NCBI RefSeq assembly: GCF_004343605.1 | Contig: NZ_POSF01000002.1 | Location: forward strand, 124,001 to 188,000 | Length of the DNA: 64,000 nt | Direction: 5' to 3' | DNA from: Dehalobacter sp. 12DCB1 | Lineage (GTDB): Bacteria; Bacillota; Desulfitobacteriia; Desulfitobacteriales; Syntrophobotulaceae | Shown: in pieces, positions 39,210 to 53,565 of the stretch | Position numbering within the stretch: the stretch's first letter is position 1 | How the letters are laid out: every line of letters starts with the position of its first letter | Made by a program: the position numbers and the translations under genes | The notes under the pieces: generated by a model | What the model saw: the letters and a program-made list of their open reading frames with translations, nothing else | Told to the model about the DNA's origin: nothing | Database searches by the model: none

Positions 39210-39659
39210 ATGATATCTAAGAAAATTTTGTTTGTTTGTACAGGAAATACATGCCGAAGCCCGATGGCAGAAGGTCTTGCCCGCTTATACTTTCCGGAAG
39301 GGGTTGAGATTTTCTCGGCTGGTATTCAGGCTTTGGATGGCGATCCCGTCAGCCCGTATGCAGGGCAAATTCTCCAGGAAAGGGGAATTGATTCCCGGCA
39401 ACACCGAGCAGCCAGACTGCAAAAAGACACACTTGCTGCAGCGGGCCTGATCCTGACAATGACCAAAGCTCAGAAAAAATTATTGGTCAGTATTTATCCG
39501 GAATATCAGGATAAAATCATGCAGCTCGGAGAATGGGCTGGTTTAGATAAAGAAATTTCCGATCCATGGCTAGGATCTCTGGAAACATATAGGTTATGTG
39601 CGGAAGAAATTGAAGAAACGATCAAAGCCGGAATAAGGCGGTATCAAGAGAAAAGTTAG
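39210..39659 (+). CDS. ywlE: Low molecular weight phosphatase, protein-arginine phosphatase YwlE type
   Basis: 149 residues. P-loop CTGNTCRSPMAEG: nucleophile C10, R16, and T14 at the position that gives YwlE its phosphoarginine preference. The general acid lies in ISDPW near residue 118. Location between mntP and rpiB matches B. subtilis ywlE. Probably removes phosphoarginine marks placed by McsB; no mcsB is in the window. Confidence 0.9.
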   Translation: MISKKILFVCTGNTCRSPMAEGLARLYFPEGVEIFSAGIQALDGDPVSPYAGQILQERGIDSRQHRAARLQKDTLAAAGLILTMTKAQKKLLVSIYPEYQDKIMQLGEWAGLDKEISDPWLGSLETYRLCAEEIEETIKAGIRRYQEKS

Positions 39660-39721
39660 CGCCTGTAAATGCTAAATTACAAAAAATAATGATAAAAAAC
39701 TACGGAGTTTAGGAGGCAGAA

Positions 39722-40159
39722 ATGAAAATTGCATTGGGTGCAGATCATGCAGGATATCAGCTTAAGGAGTGCATCAAAGAATTTCTTGCGGAAAAAGGCT
39801 ACGAAATTCTAGATTGCGGTACAGACAGCGACAGTTCCGTTGATTATCCGGAGTATGGATTCAATGTCGGGAAAGCAGTGATAGAAAATAAAGTAGATTC
39901 TGGAATCGTGGTCTGTGGCACCGGAATAGGGATTTCCATCGCAGCTAATAAAGTCAAGGGAACTCGGGCTGCCCTTTGTACCGACAGTTATATGGCCAAG
40001 ATGGCCAGGCAGCATAATAATGCTAATATTCTAGCACTTGGAGCAAGGGTAATTGGTCAGGGTGTTGCGCTGGATATTGTCGAGACTTTTTTGACGACAT
40101 CCTTCAGCGGGTGGAAACATGCCAGAAGAGTAGATATGATTAGCGATTTTGAACAGTAA
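39722..40159 (+). CDS. rpiB: Ribose-5-phosphate isomerase B
   Basis: 145 residues. Starts MKIALGADHAGYQLKE, with the active-site cysteine in VVCGTGIGISIAANKV and NNANILALGARVIG near the end. Interconverts ribose-5-phosphate and ribulose-5-phosphate. TTTAGGAGG lies upstream of the start. Confidence 0.96.
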   Translation: MKIALGADHAGYQLKECIKEFLAEKGYEILDCGTDSDSSVDYPEYGFNVGKAVIENKVDSGIVVCGTGIGISIAANKVKGTRAALCTDSYMAKMARQHNNANILALGARVIGQGVALDIVETFLTTSFSGWKHARRVDMISDFEQ

Positions 40160-40216
40160 TTTTAATCTTTAGGCTGAGAATATTGGCCAAAAAAATAAGA
40201 AAGGCGTGAGGGTACT

Positions 40217-40780
40217 ATGGCGGATAAGAAGGAAATGCTTCAACAAATCAAAGATGAGTGGGAGCATATTCTTCAAGCCTTTGAGGATATAGCTGAACTA
40301 AAGCCTGGACAACTGTTGGTTATCGGCTGCAGCACGAGTGAAATTATCGGCGAGAAGATTGGCAAAGCCGGTAACAAAGAAGTAGCTGATGTTCTGTTTG
40401 AACCACTTCGGAAGTGGGCGGACAAGCTTGGGATTCTTTTGGCGGTTCAATGCTGTGAGCATTTAAACCGGGTGCTCATCGTAGAAAGAAATGCGGTTGA
40501 CAGGCTGAATCTTGAACCCGTTGTGGTGATACCCTCTCTTTCAGCAGGCGGAGCAATGTCCCTGGCTGCCTGGGGAAATTTTTCCGATCCTGTTACTGTC
40601 GAACAGGTTAGGGCTGATGCCGGAATTGATATCGGAGACACGTTGATTGGTATGCATCTTCGCCCGGTGGCCGTCCCACTAAGGATTAATGTCCGGAAAC
40701 TTGGTGCGGCTCATCTTAATCTTGCCAAAACTCGGCCGAAGTATGTCGGCGGCCCAAGAGCTTCTTACCCCTGTAACTGA
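40217..40780 (+). CDS. UPF0340/DUF436 family protein (TIGR01440, YwlG)
   Basis: 187 residues. The conserved segments IGCSTSEIIGEKIGKAG, VQCCEHLNRVLIVER and GGPRASYPCN are intact. Function unknown; fold resembles thiolase-like proteins. The gene order rpiB-ywlG-glyA matches B. subtilis. Confidence 0.92.
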   Translation: MADKKEMLQQIKDEWEHILQAFEDIAELKPGQLLVIGCSTSEIIGEKIGKAGNKEVADVLFEPLRKWADKLGILLAVQCCEHLNRVLIVERNAVDRLNLEPVVVIPSLSAGGAMSLAAWGNFSDPVTVEQVRADAGIDIGDTLIGMHLRPVAVPLRINVRKLGAAHLNLAKTRPKYVGGPRASYPCN

Positions 40781-40898
40781 GGCGGGTCAGGACAGAAGTT
40801 TATACGATGGCATATGCTAAACAGAATAATTTTAAGGTTGATAAGATGCAGAGAAGGTAACAATATCCTAGTTATTTATGATAGAGGTGAATATTTAG

Positions 40899-42146
40899 AT
40901 GGATTATATTCAGAAATATTTAGCAATCCAGGACTCTGAGGTAGCAAAAGCCATAGAGCTGGAAGAAAACAGACAGGAAAATAAAATTGAACTCATCGCT
41001 TCGGAAAACTTTGTCAGCAGGGCAGTTATGGCTGCTCAGGGTTCGGTCCTCACAAACAAATACGCCGAAGGATATCCGGGAAAACGTTATTACGGCGGAT
41101 GTGAGCATGTTGATATAGTTGAAAGCCTGGCCAGGGAAAGGGTCAAAAAACTGTTTAATGCGGAACATGCTAATGTTCAGCCCCATTCAGGAGCGCAGGC
41201 CAATACAGCAGTTTATTTTGCAATGCTGAATCCTGGGGACACGGTTCTGGGCATGGACCTGTCTCATGGGGGGCATCTTACGCATGGAAGTCAGGTCAAT
41301 ATCTCGGGAAAATATTTCAATTTTATTGAATATGGCGTTGATAAGGAAACAGAACGGATTGATTACGACAATCTGCATAAACTGGCGCTTGCCCATAAAC
41401 CAAAGATGATTGTGGGTGGAGCGAGTGCTTACCCTCGCTTAATCGATTTTAAACGAATCAGAGAAATTGCCGATGAAGTTGGTGCTTACGTGATGATTGA
41501 TATGGCGCATATTGCAGGTCTGGTGGCAGCCGGTCTTCATCCGAGCCCCGTTCCCTATGCGCATTTTGTAACCAGCACAACCCATAAGACGTTAAGAGGA
41601 CCAAGAGGCGGGCTTATTCTCTGTAAAGAGGAATTCGGGCCAAAGATCGATAAAGCGATATTCCCTGGAATTCAGGGCGGCCCACTGATGCATGTGATTG
41701 CAGCCAAGGCCGTGGCTTTTGGTGAAGCTCTTCTACCGGGATTTGTTGAATATCAGCAGCAGATTTTGCAAAATGCCCAGGCCTTAGCCAAAGGATTTCT
41801 GGCAAGAGGGTTCCGTTTGGTTTCAGGTGGTACGGACAACCATCTACTGCTACTGGATGTCAGAAGCAAGGGGCTGACTGGCAAAGAAGCCGAAACACGG
41901 TTGGACAGTGTTGGCATTACCGTGAATAAAAATACGATCCCGTTTGATCCTCAGAGTGCCAATGTAACGAGCGGTATCCGGATCGGTTCGCCTGCGGTCA
42001 CGACCAGAGGGTTGAAGGAAGCTGAGATGGATCTGATCGCCGAAGCGATTGACCTGACCTTGAGTACGGCCAGCGATGCTTCGAAAACTGCCCGGGCCGA
42101 AGCAATTGTCGAGGATATTTGCGGAAGATTTCCCTTGTATAAGTAA
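40899..42146 (+). CDS. glyA: Serine hydroxymethyltransferase
   Basis: 415 residues. PLP lysine in [14 protein letters not shown], with [11 protein letters not shown] at the start and [11 protein letters not shown]. Transfers the serine hydroxymethyl to tetrahydrofolate, giving glycine and methylene-THF. RBS AGAGGTG. Confidence 0.97.
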   Translation: MDYIQKYLAIQDSEVAKAIELEENRQENKIELIASENFVSRAVMAAQGSVLTNKYAEGYPGKRYYGGCEHVDIVESLARERVKKLFNAEHANVQPHSGAQANTAVYFAMLNPGDTVLGMDLSHGGHLTHGSQVNISGKYFNFIEYGVDKETERIDYDNLHKLALAHKPKMIVGGASAYPRLIDFKRIREIADEVGAYVMIDMAHIAGLVAAGLHPSPVPYAHFVTSTTHKTLRGPRGGLILCKEEFGPKIDKAIFPGIQGGPLMHVIAAKAVAFGEALLPGFVEYQQQILQNAQALAKGFLARGFRLVSGGTDNHLLLLDVRSKGLTGKEAETRLDSVGITVNKNTIPFDPQSANVTSGIRIGSPAVTTRGLKEAEMDLIAEAIDLTLSTASDASKTARAEAIVEDICGRFPLYK

Positions 42147-42171
42147 GCTAACCTGGGAGGAGCAAATAATA

Positions 42172-42804
42172 ATGGGAAATGTCTACATCTCGAATCATCC
42201 TTTGATTGAGCATAAACTCAGATTAATTCGCGATAAAAATACGAGCTCGAAAGAATTCCGGGACCTGATTGAGGAAGTAGCCATGCTGATGACGTATGAA
42301 GTCACCAAAGACTTCCCACTGGAGGAAATCGAGGTTCAGACGCCGCTGGCTACAGCCAAGGCCAAAAGAATATCTGGCCGGAAAGTTGTTTTGGTTCCGA
42401 TCCTGAGGGCAGGCCTAGGAATGATGGACGGGATGCTTAAGATCATACCTAATGCCAGGATCGGCCATATTGGTCTCTGCCGGGATCATGAGACCGTTCA
42501 GCCGGTGGAGTACTATTTTAAGATGACCTCAGATTCCAGGGAAAGAGATATTATTTTGATTGATCCAATGCTTGCCACAGGAGGTTCAGCTTCTGCAGCG
42601 ATTTTTTCCATTAAGAAGCGTGGTGCCAGAAGTATTAAACTTGTTTGTTTGATAGCAGCACCAGAGGGTATAAGCGTTGTCCAGGAAAATCACCCGGATG
42701 TCGATATCTACGTTGCGGCTGTCGATCAATGCTTAAACGAGTCCGCCTATATCATTCCGGGACTCGGAGACGCAGGGGACAGACTGTTTGGAACGAAAGG
42801 ATAA
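42172..42804 (+). CDS. upp: Uracil phosphoribosyltransferase
   Basis: 210 residues. The PRPP loop is [15 protein letters not shown], and [16 protein letters not shown] plus [12 protein letters not shown] are family blocks. Salvages uracil to UMP. ATG at 42172 follows GGGAGGAG; an open frame to 42076 overlaps glyA. Confidence 0.96.
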   Translation: MGNVYISNHPLIEHKLRLIRDKNTSSKEFRDLIEEVAMLMTYEVTKDFPLEEIEVQTPLATAKAKRISGRKVVLVPILRAGLGMMDGMLKIIPNARIGHIGLCRDHETVQPVEYYFKMTSDSRERDIILIDPMLATGGSASAAIFSIKKRGARSIKLVCLIAAPEGISVVQENHPDVDIYVAAVDQCLNESAYIIPGLGDAGDRLFGTKG

Positions 42805-42961
42805 CAACAGGGAAGAAACAGAAAATGAACAGGAAAAGATCCTAACAGATATAATGACAGTAGCGTCTGGTACGAGTATACTAAAAATAGAGAATTATCT
42901 TGGCAGACAAAAATTAGTGGACTTTTTTAGCAAAGGAAAGCGGAATGCGGGGAGTAGTGTG

Positions 42962-43417
42962 ATGAAAAACCAAACTAGGCCAGCGTGGGACGAATATTTC
43001 CTTGATCTTGCCCGGCTGGTGGCCAGGCGGTCGACCTGCTTAAGGCGCAATTACGGTGCAGTGATTGTCAAAGACAATATTATTGTTAGCACGGGTTACA
43101 ATGGTGCTGCCAGAGGGGAGCCCAACTGCATTGACATCGGGGAATGTGTCAGGGAACGGTATAATATTCCCAAAGGGGAAAGATATGAGTTATGTGTGGC
43201 GGTTCACGCTGAACAAAATGCGATTATTGCCGGTGATCCCGTAAAAATGCAGGGAGCCACAATCTACATATCCGGCTATGAATTTGATGGGGAACAAGCA
43301 TCAGGGGAACCCTGCCTGTTGTGCCGGAGAATGATTAAAAATGCGATGATTAAACGGGTTGTCTATCTTGATGAAAACGGTAAAAAAAAGAATATTCGCT
43401 TCGAGACAAGCGAGTAA
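42962..43417 (+). CDS. dCMP deaminase (ComEB-like)
   Basis: 151 residues. Zinc site in HAEQNAII with PCLLCRRMI, and GYNGAARGEPNC early in the fold. It converts dCMP to dUMP for thymidylate synthesis. The ATG is chosen because GGGGAG lies just upstream and the conserved fold begins there (AWDEYFLDLARLVARRS). The frame stays open for 58 more codons back to 42788, overlapping upp, so a longer form is possible. Confidence 0.92.
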   Translation: MKNQTRPAWDEYFLDLARLVARRSTCLRRNYGAVIVKDNIIVSTGYNGAARGEPNCIDIGECVRERYNIPKGERYELCVAVHAEQNAIIAGDPVKMQGATIYISGYEFDGEQASGEPCLLCRRMIKNAMIKRVVYLDENGKKKNIRFETSE

Positions 43418-43441
43418 TAAACCATAGGATGATGGAGCTGT

Positions 43442-43480
43442 ATGCGAATAGTTCACACAAACTATTTGCATCATTTTTTA
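43442..43480 (+). terminator. Intrinsic terminator after the dCMP deaminase
   Basis: 12-bp stem ATGCGAATAGTT / AACTATTTGCAT (one G-U), loop cacaca, then a TTTTTTA run. Confidence 0.88.
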
Positions 43481-43624
43481 CTCTCGGTTATTTATTCCAT
43501 ATTAGGTAGCGTGCCACGATTCCAGTATCAGGTAGAGCATGGGACGGGACAGAAGCATGAAGGCGTTTAGATAGCCTTTATCTCTAATAAATGGCAAAAT
43601 AAAGACAATTATAGTTGTATATAT

Positions 43625-43653
43625 TTGCGAAAAATGTCTTGGGCGTGTATAAT
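43625..43653 (+). promoter_or_regulatory. Sigma-A promoter of wecB
   Basis: TTGCGA (43625-43630), 17-bp spacer, perfect TATAAT (43648-43653), about 60 bp upstream of the GTG start. The 140 bases between the terminator at 43442 and this promoter show nothing else recognised. Confidence 0.75.
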
Positions 43654-43715
43654 ATTTAAGATTAAAGGTCTTTGAAGTACGCATTCAGGCATTGCCCAAC
43701 AGTGAGGGAAATATT

Positions 43716-44873
43716 GTGGAATTGAAGCAACGAAAATATAAGGTCATGACTGTATTTGGAACCAGACCTGAGGCTATTAAGATGGCACCTCTCGTAAAAG
43801 CATTAGAAAAACAAGATGGCGTTGAAAGCCTGGTCGTTGTTACTGCCCAGCATCGTGAGATGCTGGATCAGGTTGTTAAACTCTTTGACATTATACCTGA
43901 TTATGATCTTGATTTAATGAAGCATGGACAGACCCTGACCGCCCTTACCACTGGAGTGCTGACAGGAATGGATGAGATATTGCTTAAGGAAAAACCGGAT
44001 TTGATTTTGGTACAAGGGGATACTACAACTACTTTTGCGTCAGCCCTAACAGCTTTTTATCATAAGATCCGGATTGGCCATATCGAGGCTGGCTTGCGAA
44101 CTGGCCAGAAATATTCTCCTTGGCCAGAGGAAATCAATCGGAAACTTACCAGCAGTTTAACAGACCTGCATTTTGCACCTACCGAAGTATCGAGAATTAA
44201 TTTGCTGCGCGAAGGGGTCGCCCCGGAGAATATATTTGTTACAGGTAACACAGTAATTGATGCCTTATTAAGTACCGTTAAGACGGAATATCAGTTTGCG
44301 GATATAGATTTGAACAAGATCTTACAAGCAAATAAAAATAAACGAATGATCCTAATGACAACGCACCGCCGAGAGAATTGGGGAGAACCCATGCGGCAGA
44401 TCTATCAGGCGCTGGAGACAGTCCTGAGGGAATTTCCTGATACCTATGTTATATTTCCGATGCATAAGAATCCTACGGTCAGGAAAGTAGTCGGGGAGGT
44501 TCTGGGAGGCAATGAAAGAGTCCATTTAATTGAACCTTTGGATTACGAACCCTTTGTAAATCTAATGGCGAAGGCCTATCTGATCTTATCAGACTCTGGG
44601 GGGATACAAGAAGAGGCTCCTTCACTGGGCAAGCCCGTTCTAGTGGTCAGGGATACGACTGAACGGCCTGAGGCTGTAGATTCAGGAACCGTATTGCTGG
44701 TTGGGACACAATATAAAAAAGTTGTTGAGAGTATTCAGCAGCTATTAACCGACCAGGATGCCTATGAAAAAATGTCTCAAGCGGCAAACCCATACGGGGA
44801 CGGCAGATCAAGCGCAAGAATCACCCAAATTATTGTTGAAAAATTTTATGATCGTAAGATTTTCAGTATCTGA
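43716..44873 (+). CDS. wecB: UDP-N-acetylglucosamine 2-epimerase (non-hydrolysing)
   Basis: 385 residues. The block VFGTRPEAIKMAPLV opens the fold, GHIEAGLRTG and SDSGGIQEEAPSLGKPVLV are the catalytic and substrate regions. It interconverts UDP-GlcNAc and UDP-ManNAc, the donor for TagA-type enzymes such as that at 61132. GTG at 43716 has GAGGG seven bases upstream; TTG at 43692 lacks one. Confidence 0.94.
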   Translation: MELKQRKYKVMTVFGTRPEAIKMAPLVKALEKQDGVESLVVVTAQHREMLDQVVKLFDIIPDYDLDLMKHGQTLTALTTGVLTGMDEILLKEKPDLILVQGDTTTTFASALTAFYHKIRIGHIEAGLRTGQKYSPWPEEINRKLTSSLTDLHFAPTEVSRINLLREGVAPENIFVTGNTVIDALLSTVKTEYQFADIDLNKILQANKNKRMILMTTHRRENWGEPMRQIYQALETVLREFPDTYVIFPMHKNPTVRKVVGEVLGGNERVHLIEPLDYEPFVNLMAKAYLILSDSGGIQEEAPSLGKPVLVVRDTTERPEAVDSGTVLLVGTQYKKVVESIQQLLTDQDAYEKMSQAANPYGDGRSSARITQIIVEKFYDRKIFSI

Positions 44874-44990
44874 TCACAAAATTTTTCTTATAAAAAACCA
44901 AAATAATTAAAAAAATTGCAAAATAAAAACTGATGATTATGTGAAGGAGAGATAATCCTAATTCTAGGCGGCTTTTGACGGCAAGTGCAA

Positions 44991-45018
44991 TTGGCATAAA
45001 TCTTGCATTATATATTAT
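44991..45018 (+). promoter_or_regulatory. Candidate promoter of the ATP synthase operon
   Basis: TTGGCA (44991-44996), 16-bp spacer, TATTAT (45013-45018), about 40 bp upstream of the first gene. A second -35-like TTGACG at 44975 is out of spacing. Confidence 0.4.
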
Positions 45019-45055
45019 GTTGTCAACGAAAAACCAAGAGATTTGAGGGAACCAG

Positions 45056-45286
45056 ATGGCTGACAAATTTACAAGTGATGTTGTCAAGTATATGCTATGG
45101 GGATCATCAAGTGCCTCTGCTCTTGTTGGCTTGGAAGTAGGAGGATATTTTTTCGGAAATTATTTGGATACTCATTTTGGCACTGACCCTTTATTTAAGG
45201 CAGTTTTGATGATTCTAGGTATTTTGTTCAGTATACTATCTCTAATATTAATTTATTTAAAGTTAGGTAAAACGGATGGAAAATAG
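45056..45286 (+). CDS. atpZ: AtpZ/AtpI-type small membrane protein, first gene of atp operon
   Basis: 76 residues, two membrane helices (about 17-37 and 44-66), matching the ATPase_gene1 (AtpZ) family. These proteins precede Firmicutes F-ATPase operons and, with AtpI, form a chaperone and Ca2+/Mg2+ channel complex. GAGGGA lies upstream. The end overlaps the next gene by 11 bp. Confidence 0.8.
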   Translation: MADKFTSDVVKYMLWGSSSASALVGLEVGGYFFGNYLDTHFGTDPLFKAVLMILGILFSILSLILIYLKLGKTDGK

Positions 45287-45644
45287 CAGGTTTATTCAGA
45301 TTTTGACGGTTATTCTCTGCATTACTGTTTTAATCGTAATATGGCGAACAGAATTTTATCCCCTTGTCGGTTTATTGATCGGCTATTATACGGGCATAAT
45401 TAATGTTAAGTGGCTACTTAGGGATGCTCGAAAAGCAATGGACAAAGATAAGAAAGCAGCCCTAAAAACATACTACAAAAGCTTAGTATTCAGGTTGGTA
45501 ATCATTACGTTGGTATTTGCTATTGTTGCAAAGTTCCAACCGGAATGGCTTTATTATGTGGCTATAGGAATGATGATTGGTATTGTTATTCCTATAATTG
45601 TAGCAAGGCATCAACTAAGAAAAACGAAAGGTGGTGAAAATTAA
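45276..45644 (+). CDS. atpI: ATP synthase subunit I (AtpI)
   Basis: 122 residues with four hydrophobic segments. Assembly factor for the c-ring in F-ATPases. The ATG lies inside atpZ and the stop abuts atpB, a fully packed operon. Weakly conserved family, so the call rests on topology and position. Confidence 0.8.
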   Translation: MENSRFIQILTVILCITVLIVIWRTEFYPLVGLLIGYYTGIINVKWLLRDARKAMDKDKKAALKTYYKSLVFRLVIITLVFAIVAKFQPEWLYYVAIGMMIGIVIPIIVARHQLRKTKGGEN

Positions 45645-46406
45645 ATGCATGATACCGTACTATGGGTATTGGGAAATGGCACTTTGCATGCGAAGACTCT
45701 GATTATGACTTGGGTCACGATGATACTTCTTTTGGGTTTTGTCTTTCTTTGTAAGCGTAATCTGACAAGTGGGACACCCGGAAAACTTCAAAATCTTTTG
45801 GAATGGATCATTGATTTTGTCAGGGGCCTTATCTCTGATAATATGAACTATAAAAAAGGATCGTCATTGCTCGGGTATCTTCTTTCCCTGATTATGTTTG
45901 TTTTTTTTGCGAACATGATTGGCTTGATTCCCAATATATTCGCACCCTTACTCGATCACGTACACTTTGCTAGAATCAATGAGATGTTTGGCGGAGCAAT
46001 TTTCAGTGCGCGAACAACAACGTTTTCGTCGCCAACAGCAGATGTTAATACGACCTTTGCTTTATCTACAATAACGATTGTTTTAGTATTGGTCTATGGA
46101 CTCAAATATAAAGGTGCGCACTATTTCAAACACTTTCTTGAACCTTATCCGCCTTTTGCGATCCTTCATATTATTGATTTTGTCGCCAAGCCTTTGACCT
46201 TAGCTTTCCGACTATTCGGTAATATTTATGCCGGAGAAATCCTGATTGCAGTCATTCTCATGATCCCGGGTATATTTGCCTTCGGTGGAGTTATTCCGAT
46301 GCCATTCTGGCTTGTTTTCTGCGTATTTATCGCAGTAATCCAATCCTATGTTTTTACAATATTAACGGTGGCCTATGTCGGTCAAGCTATCGAAGAGTCT
46401 CACTAA
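45645..46406 (+). CDS. atpB: ATP synthase F0 subunit a
   Basis: 253 residues, multiple membrane helices. The essential arginine is in KPLTLAFRLFGNIYAGEI. Forms the proton half-channels beside the c-ring. GGTGGTG lies upstream of the ATG. Confidence 0.96.
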   Translation: MHDTVLWVLGNGTLHAKTLIMTWVTMILLLGFVFLCKRNLTSGTPGKLQNLLEWIIDFVRGLISDNMNYKKGSSLLGYLLSLIMFVFFANMIGLIPNIFAPLLDHVHFARINEMFGGAIFSARTTTFSSPTADVNTTFALSTITIVLVLVYGLKYKGAHYFKHFLEPYPPFAILHIIDFVAKPLTLAFRLFGNIYAGEILIAVILMIPGIFAFGGVIPMPFWLVFCVFIAVIQSYVFTILTVAYVGQAIEESH

Positions 46407-46453
46407 CAACGGTATTATTTCAGGGCTAAAAAGAAGCAATCTGAAATCAATAA

Positions 46454-46726
<273 letters not shown>

Positions 46727-46809
46727 GGTGTACTTAAGTAAAATGCAACAATTGAATAACGACACCGTATTAATCTACTGCTCAAAATAGAGAGGAGGGG
46801 GAATATCGC

Positions 46810-47363
46810 TTGAATCCCTTCGTAATAGGTCTTACCAATTCGATTGCCTCAACAGCTGCTGCTGGTCCTACGACAAATAGCCCGTTACATTTTGACTACA
46901 CATACTTTGTTCAGCTTCTTTCATTTTTGCTTTTAGTCTGGATCCTGAAAAAGTTTGCTTGGACACCAATTATGAATATGATGGAAAAACGCCGTCAGGG
47001 TATTGAAAATAACTTGGCCCAAGCCGAACAGGAAAGAAAAGAAGCCGAAAGAATCCGGCTGGAATATCAGCAGGAAATGCGTCAGACCCGCCAGCAAGCT
47101 CAGGAAATTATTGAGAAGGCTACCAAAAGCAGCGAGCAGCGTGCTGAAGAAATTATTTTGGAAGCTCGTAAGGAAACCGAGAAAATCAAACAGTCAGCCC
47201 TTGCCGACATTGAACGGGAACGTGACAGGGCAATTGCTGATGTCAAAGCCCAGGTAGCCGATATGTCCGTAGCCGTTGCTGAAAAAATCATTCGGCAAAA
47301 ACTGGATATAACGGGTCAGGAAGCTCTCATTGAACAATTTATTCAAGAGGTAGGGGATCGGCC

Positions 47364-47370
<7 letters not shown>
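46810..47370 (+). CDS. atpF: ATP synthase F0 subunit b
   Basis: 186 residues. One membrane helix (about 34-52) followed by a long charged coiled coil (about 60-170), the peripheral stalk. An unusual N-terminal extension of some 30 residues precedes the helix. TTG start 9 nt after GGAGGGGG. Overlaps atpH by 7 bp. Confidence 0.94.
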
Positions 47371-49443
<2,073 letters not shown>

Positions 49444-49461
49444 AAAGAGTAGGTGAATGAA

Positions 49462-51751
<2,290 letters not shown>

Positions 51752-51753
51752 CC

Positions 51754-52155
51754 ATGGCTGGAACGTTTAACTTTGTTGTCGTGGCACCCGCCGGCGAAGT
51801 CCTGAATACAGAAGTTGAATTCGTCCTTGCACCCGGAGCAGAAGGGGAACTCGGAATTCTAGCCAATCACTCCCCACTCATTGCCAACCTGGTGATCGGC
51901 GTTATCCGCTATACCCAAAACGGCAAAGTGGAAAAAATGGCGATCAGTGGCGGTTTCATGGAGGTTGCCCAGAACAAGGTGACGATCCTAGCTGATACTG
52001 CCGAGCTTGCTGAATCCATTGATGTTGCCAGGGCAGAAGCGGCCAAAGAGCGCGCCGAAAAACGCATCAGCGAGAAACAGTCCGAGACGGACATACTCAG
52101 AGCGGAAGTTGCTTTAAAAAGAGCCGTGGCTAGGCTCAAAGCAACAGAAAAATAG
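51754..52155 (+). CDS. atpC: ATP synthase F1 subunit epsilon
   Basis: 133 residues: N-terminal beta barrel (LAPGAEGELGILANHSPLI) and C-terminal helical hairpin with inhibitory potential. Two bases after the atpD stop. Last gene of the operon, with a terminator. Confidence 0.96.
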   Translation: MAGTFNFVVVAPAGEVLNTEVEFVLAPGAEGELGILANHSPLIANLVIGVIRYTQNGKVEKMAISGGFMEVAQNKVTILADTAELAESIDVARAEAAKERAEKRISEKQSETDILRAEVALKRAVARLKATEK

Positions 52156-52170
52156 TCTCAGGTTAAAGTG

Positions 52171-52210
52171 AAAAAAGGATGCAGCGGTCATAGTGCTGCA
52201 TCCTTTTCTT
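52171..52210 (+). terminator. Intrinsic terminator of the atp operon
   Basis: Perfect 13-bp stem AAAAGGATGCAGC / GCTGCATCCTTTT, 9-nt loop, then CTT. It can act on both strands, serving csoR as well. Confidence 0.9.
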
Positions 52211-52234
52211 ATCTGATCTTAATTTATTTCTCAT

Positions 52235-52543
52235 TTATTTTAGAAACTTATCAATAGCATCATTCAGTTTATCGATGACTTCGGTATTGTTTTCCTCATA
52301 GGCATGGATCAGACAATGATTAATATGATCGCTTAGGATTACTTTGCCAGTGTTGTTAAGTGCCGAGCGGACAGCCGACAGCTGTATCAGTATTTCACTG
52401 CAGTCGACTTCATCGTCAACCATTCTTTTTATACCTTCCAGATGACCGATCATTCTGGCCAAGCGGTTTAATACATTTTTCTTGTTTGGATGGATATGAG
52501 TATGAGTATGTAGTTTCGTACGATCAAGGCTATTATTTTCCAT
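52235..52543 (-). CDS. csoR: CsoR/RcnR-family metal-sensing repressor
   Basis: 102 residues, all-helical. The copper-type C-H-C ligand set is in place: C48, H73 and C77 (25 and 4 residues apart, as in CsoR). An N-terminal His-rich tail (HTHTHIH, residues 12-18) is additional. No copA or copZ is next to it, so its targets lie elsewhere or it controls itself. Copper specificity is inferred from the ligands. AAGGGAGC lies upstream of the ATG. Confidence 0.88.
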   Translation of the reverse strand: MENNSLDRTKLHTHTHIHPNKKNVLNRLARMIGHLEGIKRMVDDEVDCSEILIQLSAVRSALNNTGKVILSDHINHCLIHAYEENNTEVIDKLNDAIDKFLK

Positions 52544-52737
52544 CGGAGTAGCTCCCTTCAGTAAGTTGCCAGAAAATTCATATATAACATCTTACCATAA
52601 AAAGGCTTCAGGCGACATAGTTAAAAGAATTTGTATGTTTTGGGAATCTCCACTTTGGTCAAACTATTAATAAGTTGATGACATTTTAATTATAGATAGG
52701 AATGACAACTAATAATAGTAAGCTGGAGTGAGAGATT

Positions 52738-53370
52738 GTGTCTGGAAAAAAGACCTTGCTTTGTTTGTTCATATCCTTGATCATTATCGCCTTATCAGGA
52801 TCTTCAGCTGGGATTGCCAGCAACATGAAAGCCCAGAACAATCCTGACAAGGATCTTGTTCTGCTTCTTCATTCAGGACTTGCATCTTGCCAAAATGCCC
52901 GTGTCAAATATATTATCTGGACGGAAGATAGCAATAGCCAGAAGGAAATAGAAAGTATTTTGCAGTCTAGTGACTTGCTGTGGAATAAAACTGTCCTGAG
53001 CGACTTTGCCAACAGAACGGCCTATCGGTACAGCGCAGAGTTGGAAATTGATCAGGACCAGGAAATTAATGCTCTCAACACGTATGAAGTGCTGGGCCTT
53101 CAATTATCCGGACCGGAAACAAAAGTGTACCTTGAAGAAAGCGTTGATCAGGAAATCGATATCCAACGCTATTTTAAAATGAACACCATCAGCATTATTC
53201 AAAAAACGGATATTCCATCGCTCTATGCTTTATCCGGTTATACCCAAGGATTAGGGCAGGGTGTTAAGGCCGGGAAGGATACAATCAATATACAGACGGT
53301 TACCAGAAAATACGAAGATAACCGAGGAAGGACTGTACTTGCGCTGCCGGCGCTCCTTGAGGAAGTATAG
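52738..53370 (+). CDS. ywmB: YwmB-like exported protein (DUF1779)
   Basis: 210 residues with an N-terminal signal peptide (about 5-23) and a TATA-box-binding-like fold in known relatives. Position between the atp operon and murA is the same as ywmB in B. subtilis. Function unknown. GTG start after CTGGAG. Confidence 0.8.
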   Translation: MSGKKTLLCLFISLIIIALSGSSAGIASNMKAQNNPDKDLVLLLHSGLASCQNARVKYIIWTEDSNSQKEIESILQSSDLLWNKTVLSDFANRTAYRYSAELEIDQDQEINALNTYEVLGLQLSGPETKVYLEESVDQEIDIQRYFKMNTISIIQKTDIPSLYALSGYTQGLGQGVKAGKDTINIQTVTRKYEDNRGRTVLALPALLEEV

Positions 53371-53565
53371 TATATGAACATGATAACTTCCAGATTGACA
53401 GTGGTATGAATAAGTTTTCTTTCCTGCTTGCAGGAAAAAAGAACTGAAGAAAAGAACTATTATTGTTGAAATGGAAAAACGGATATGGGATGATTGATAC
53501 TGGATTGTTTAGACTGGGTCATGATATAATTGTAGTTTAGAAATAGGTCAGGAGATGACAATAAT

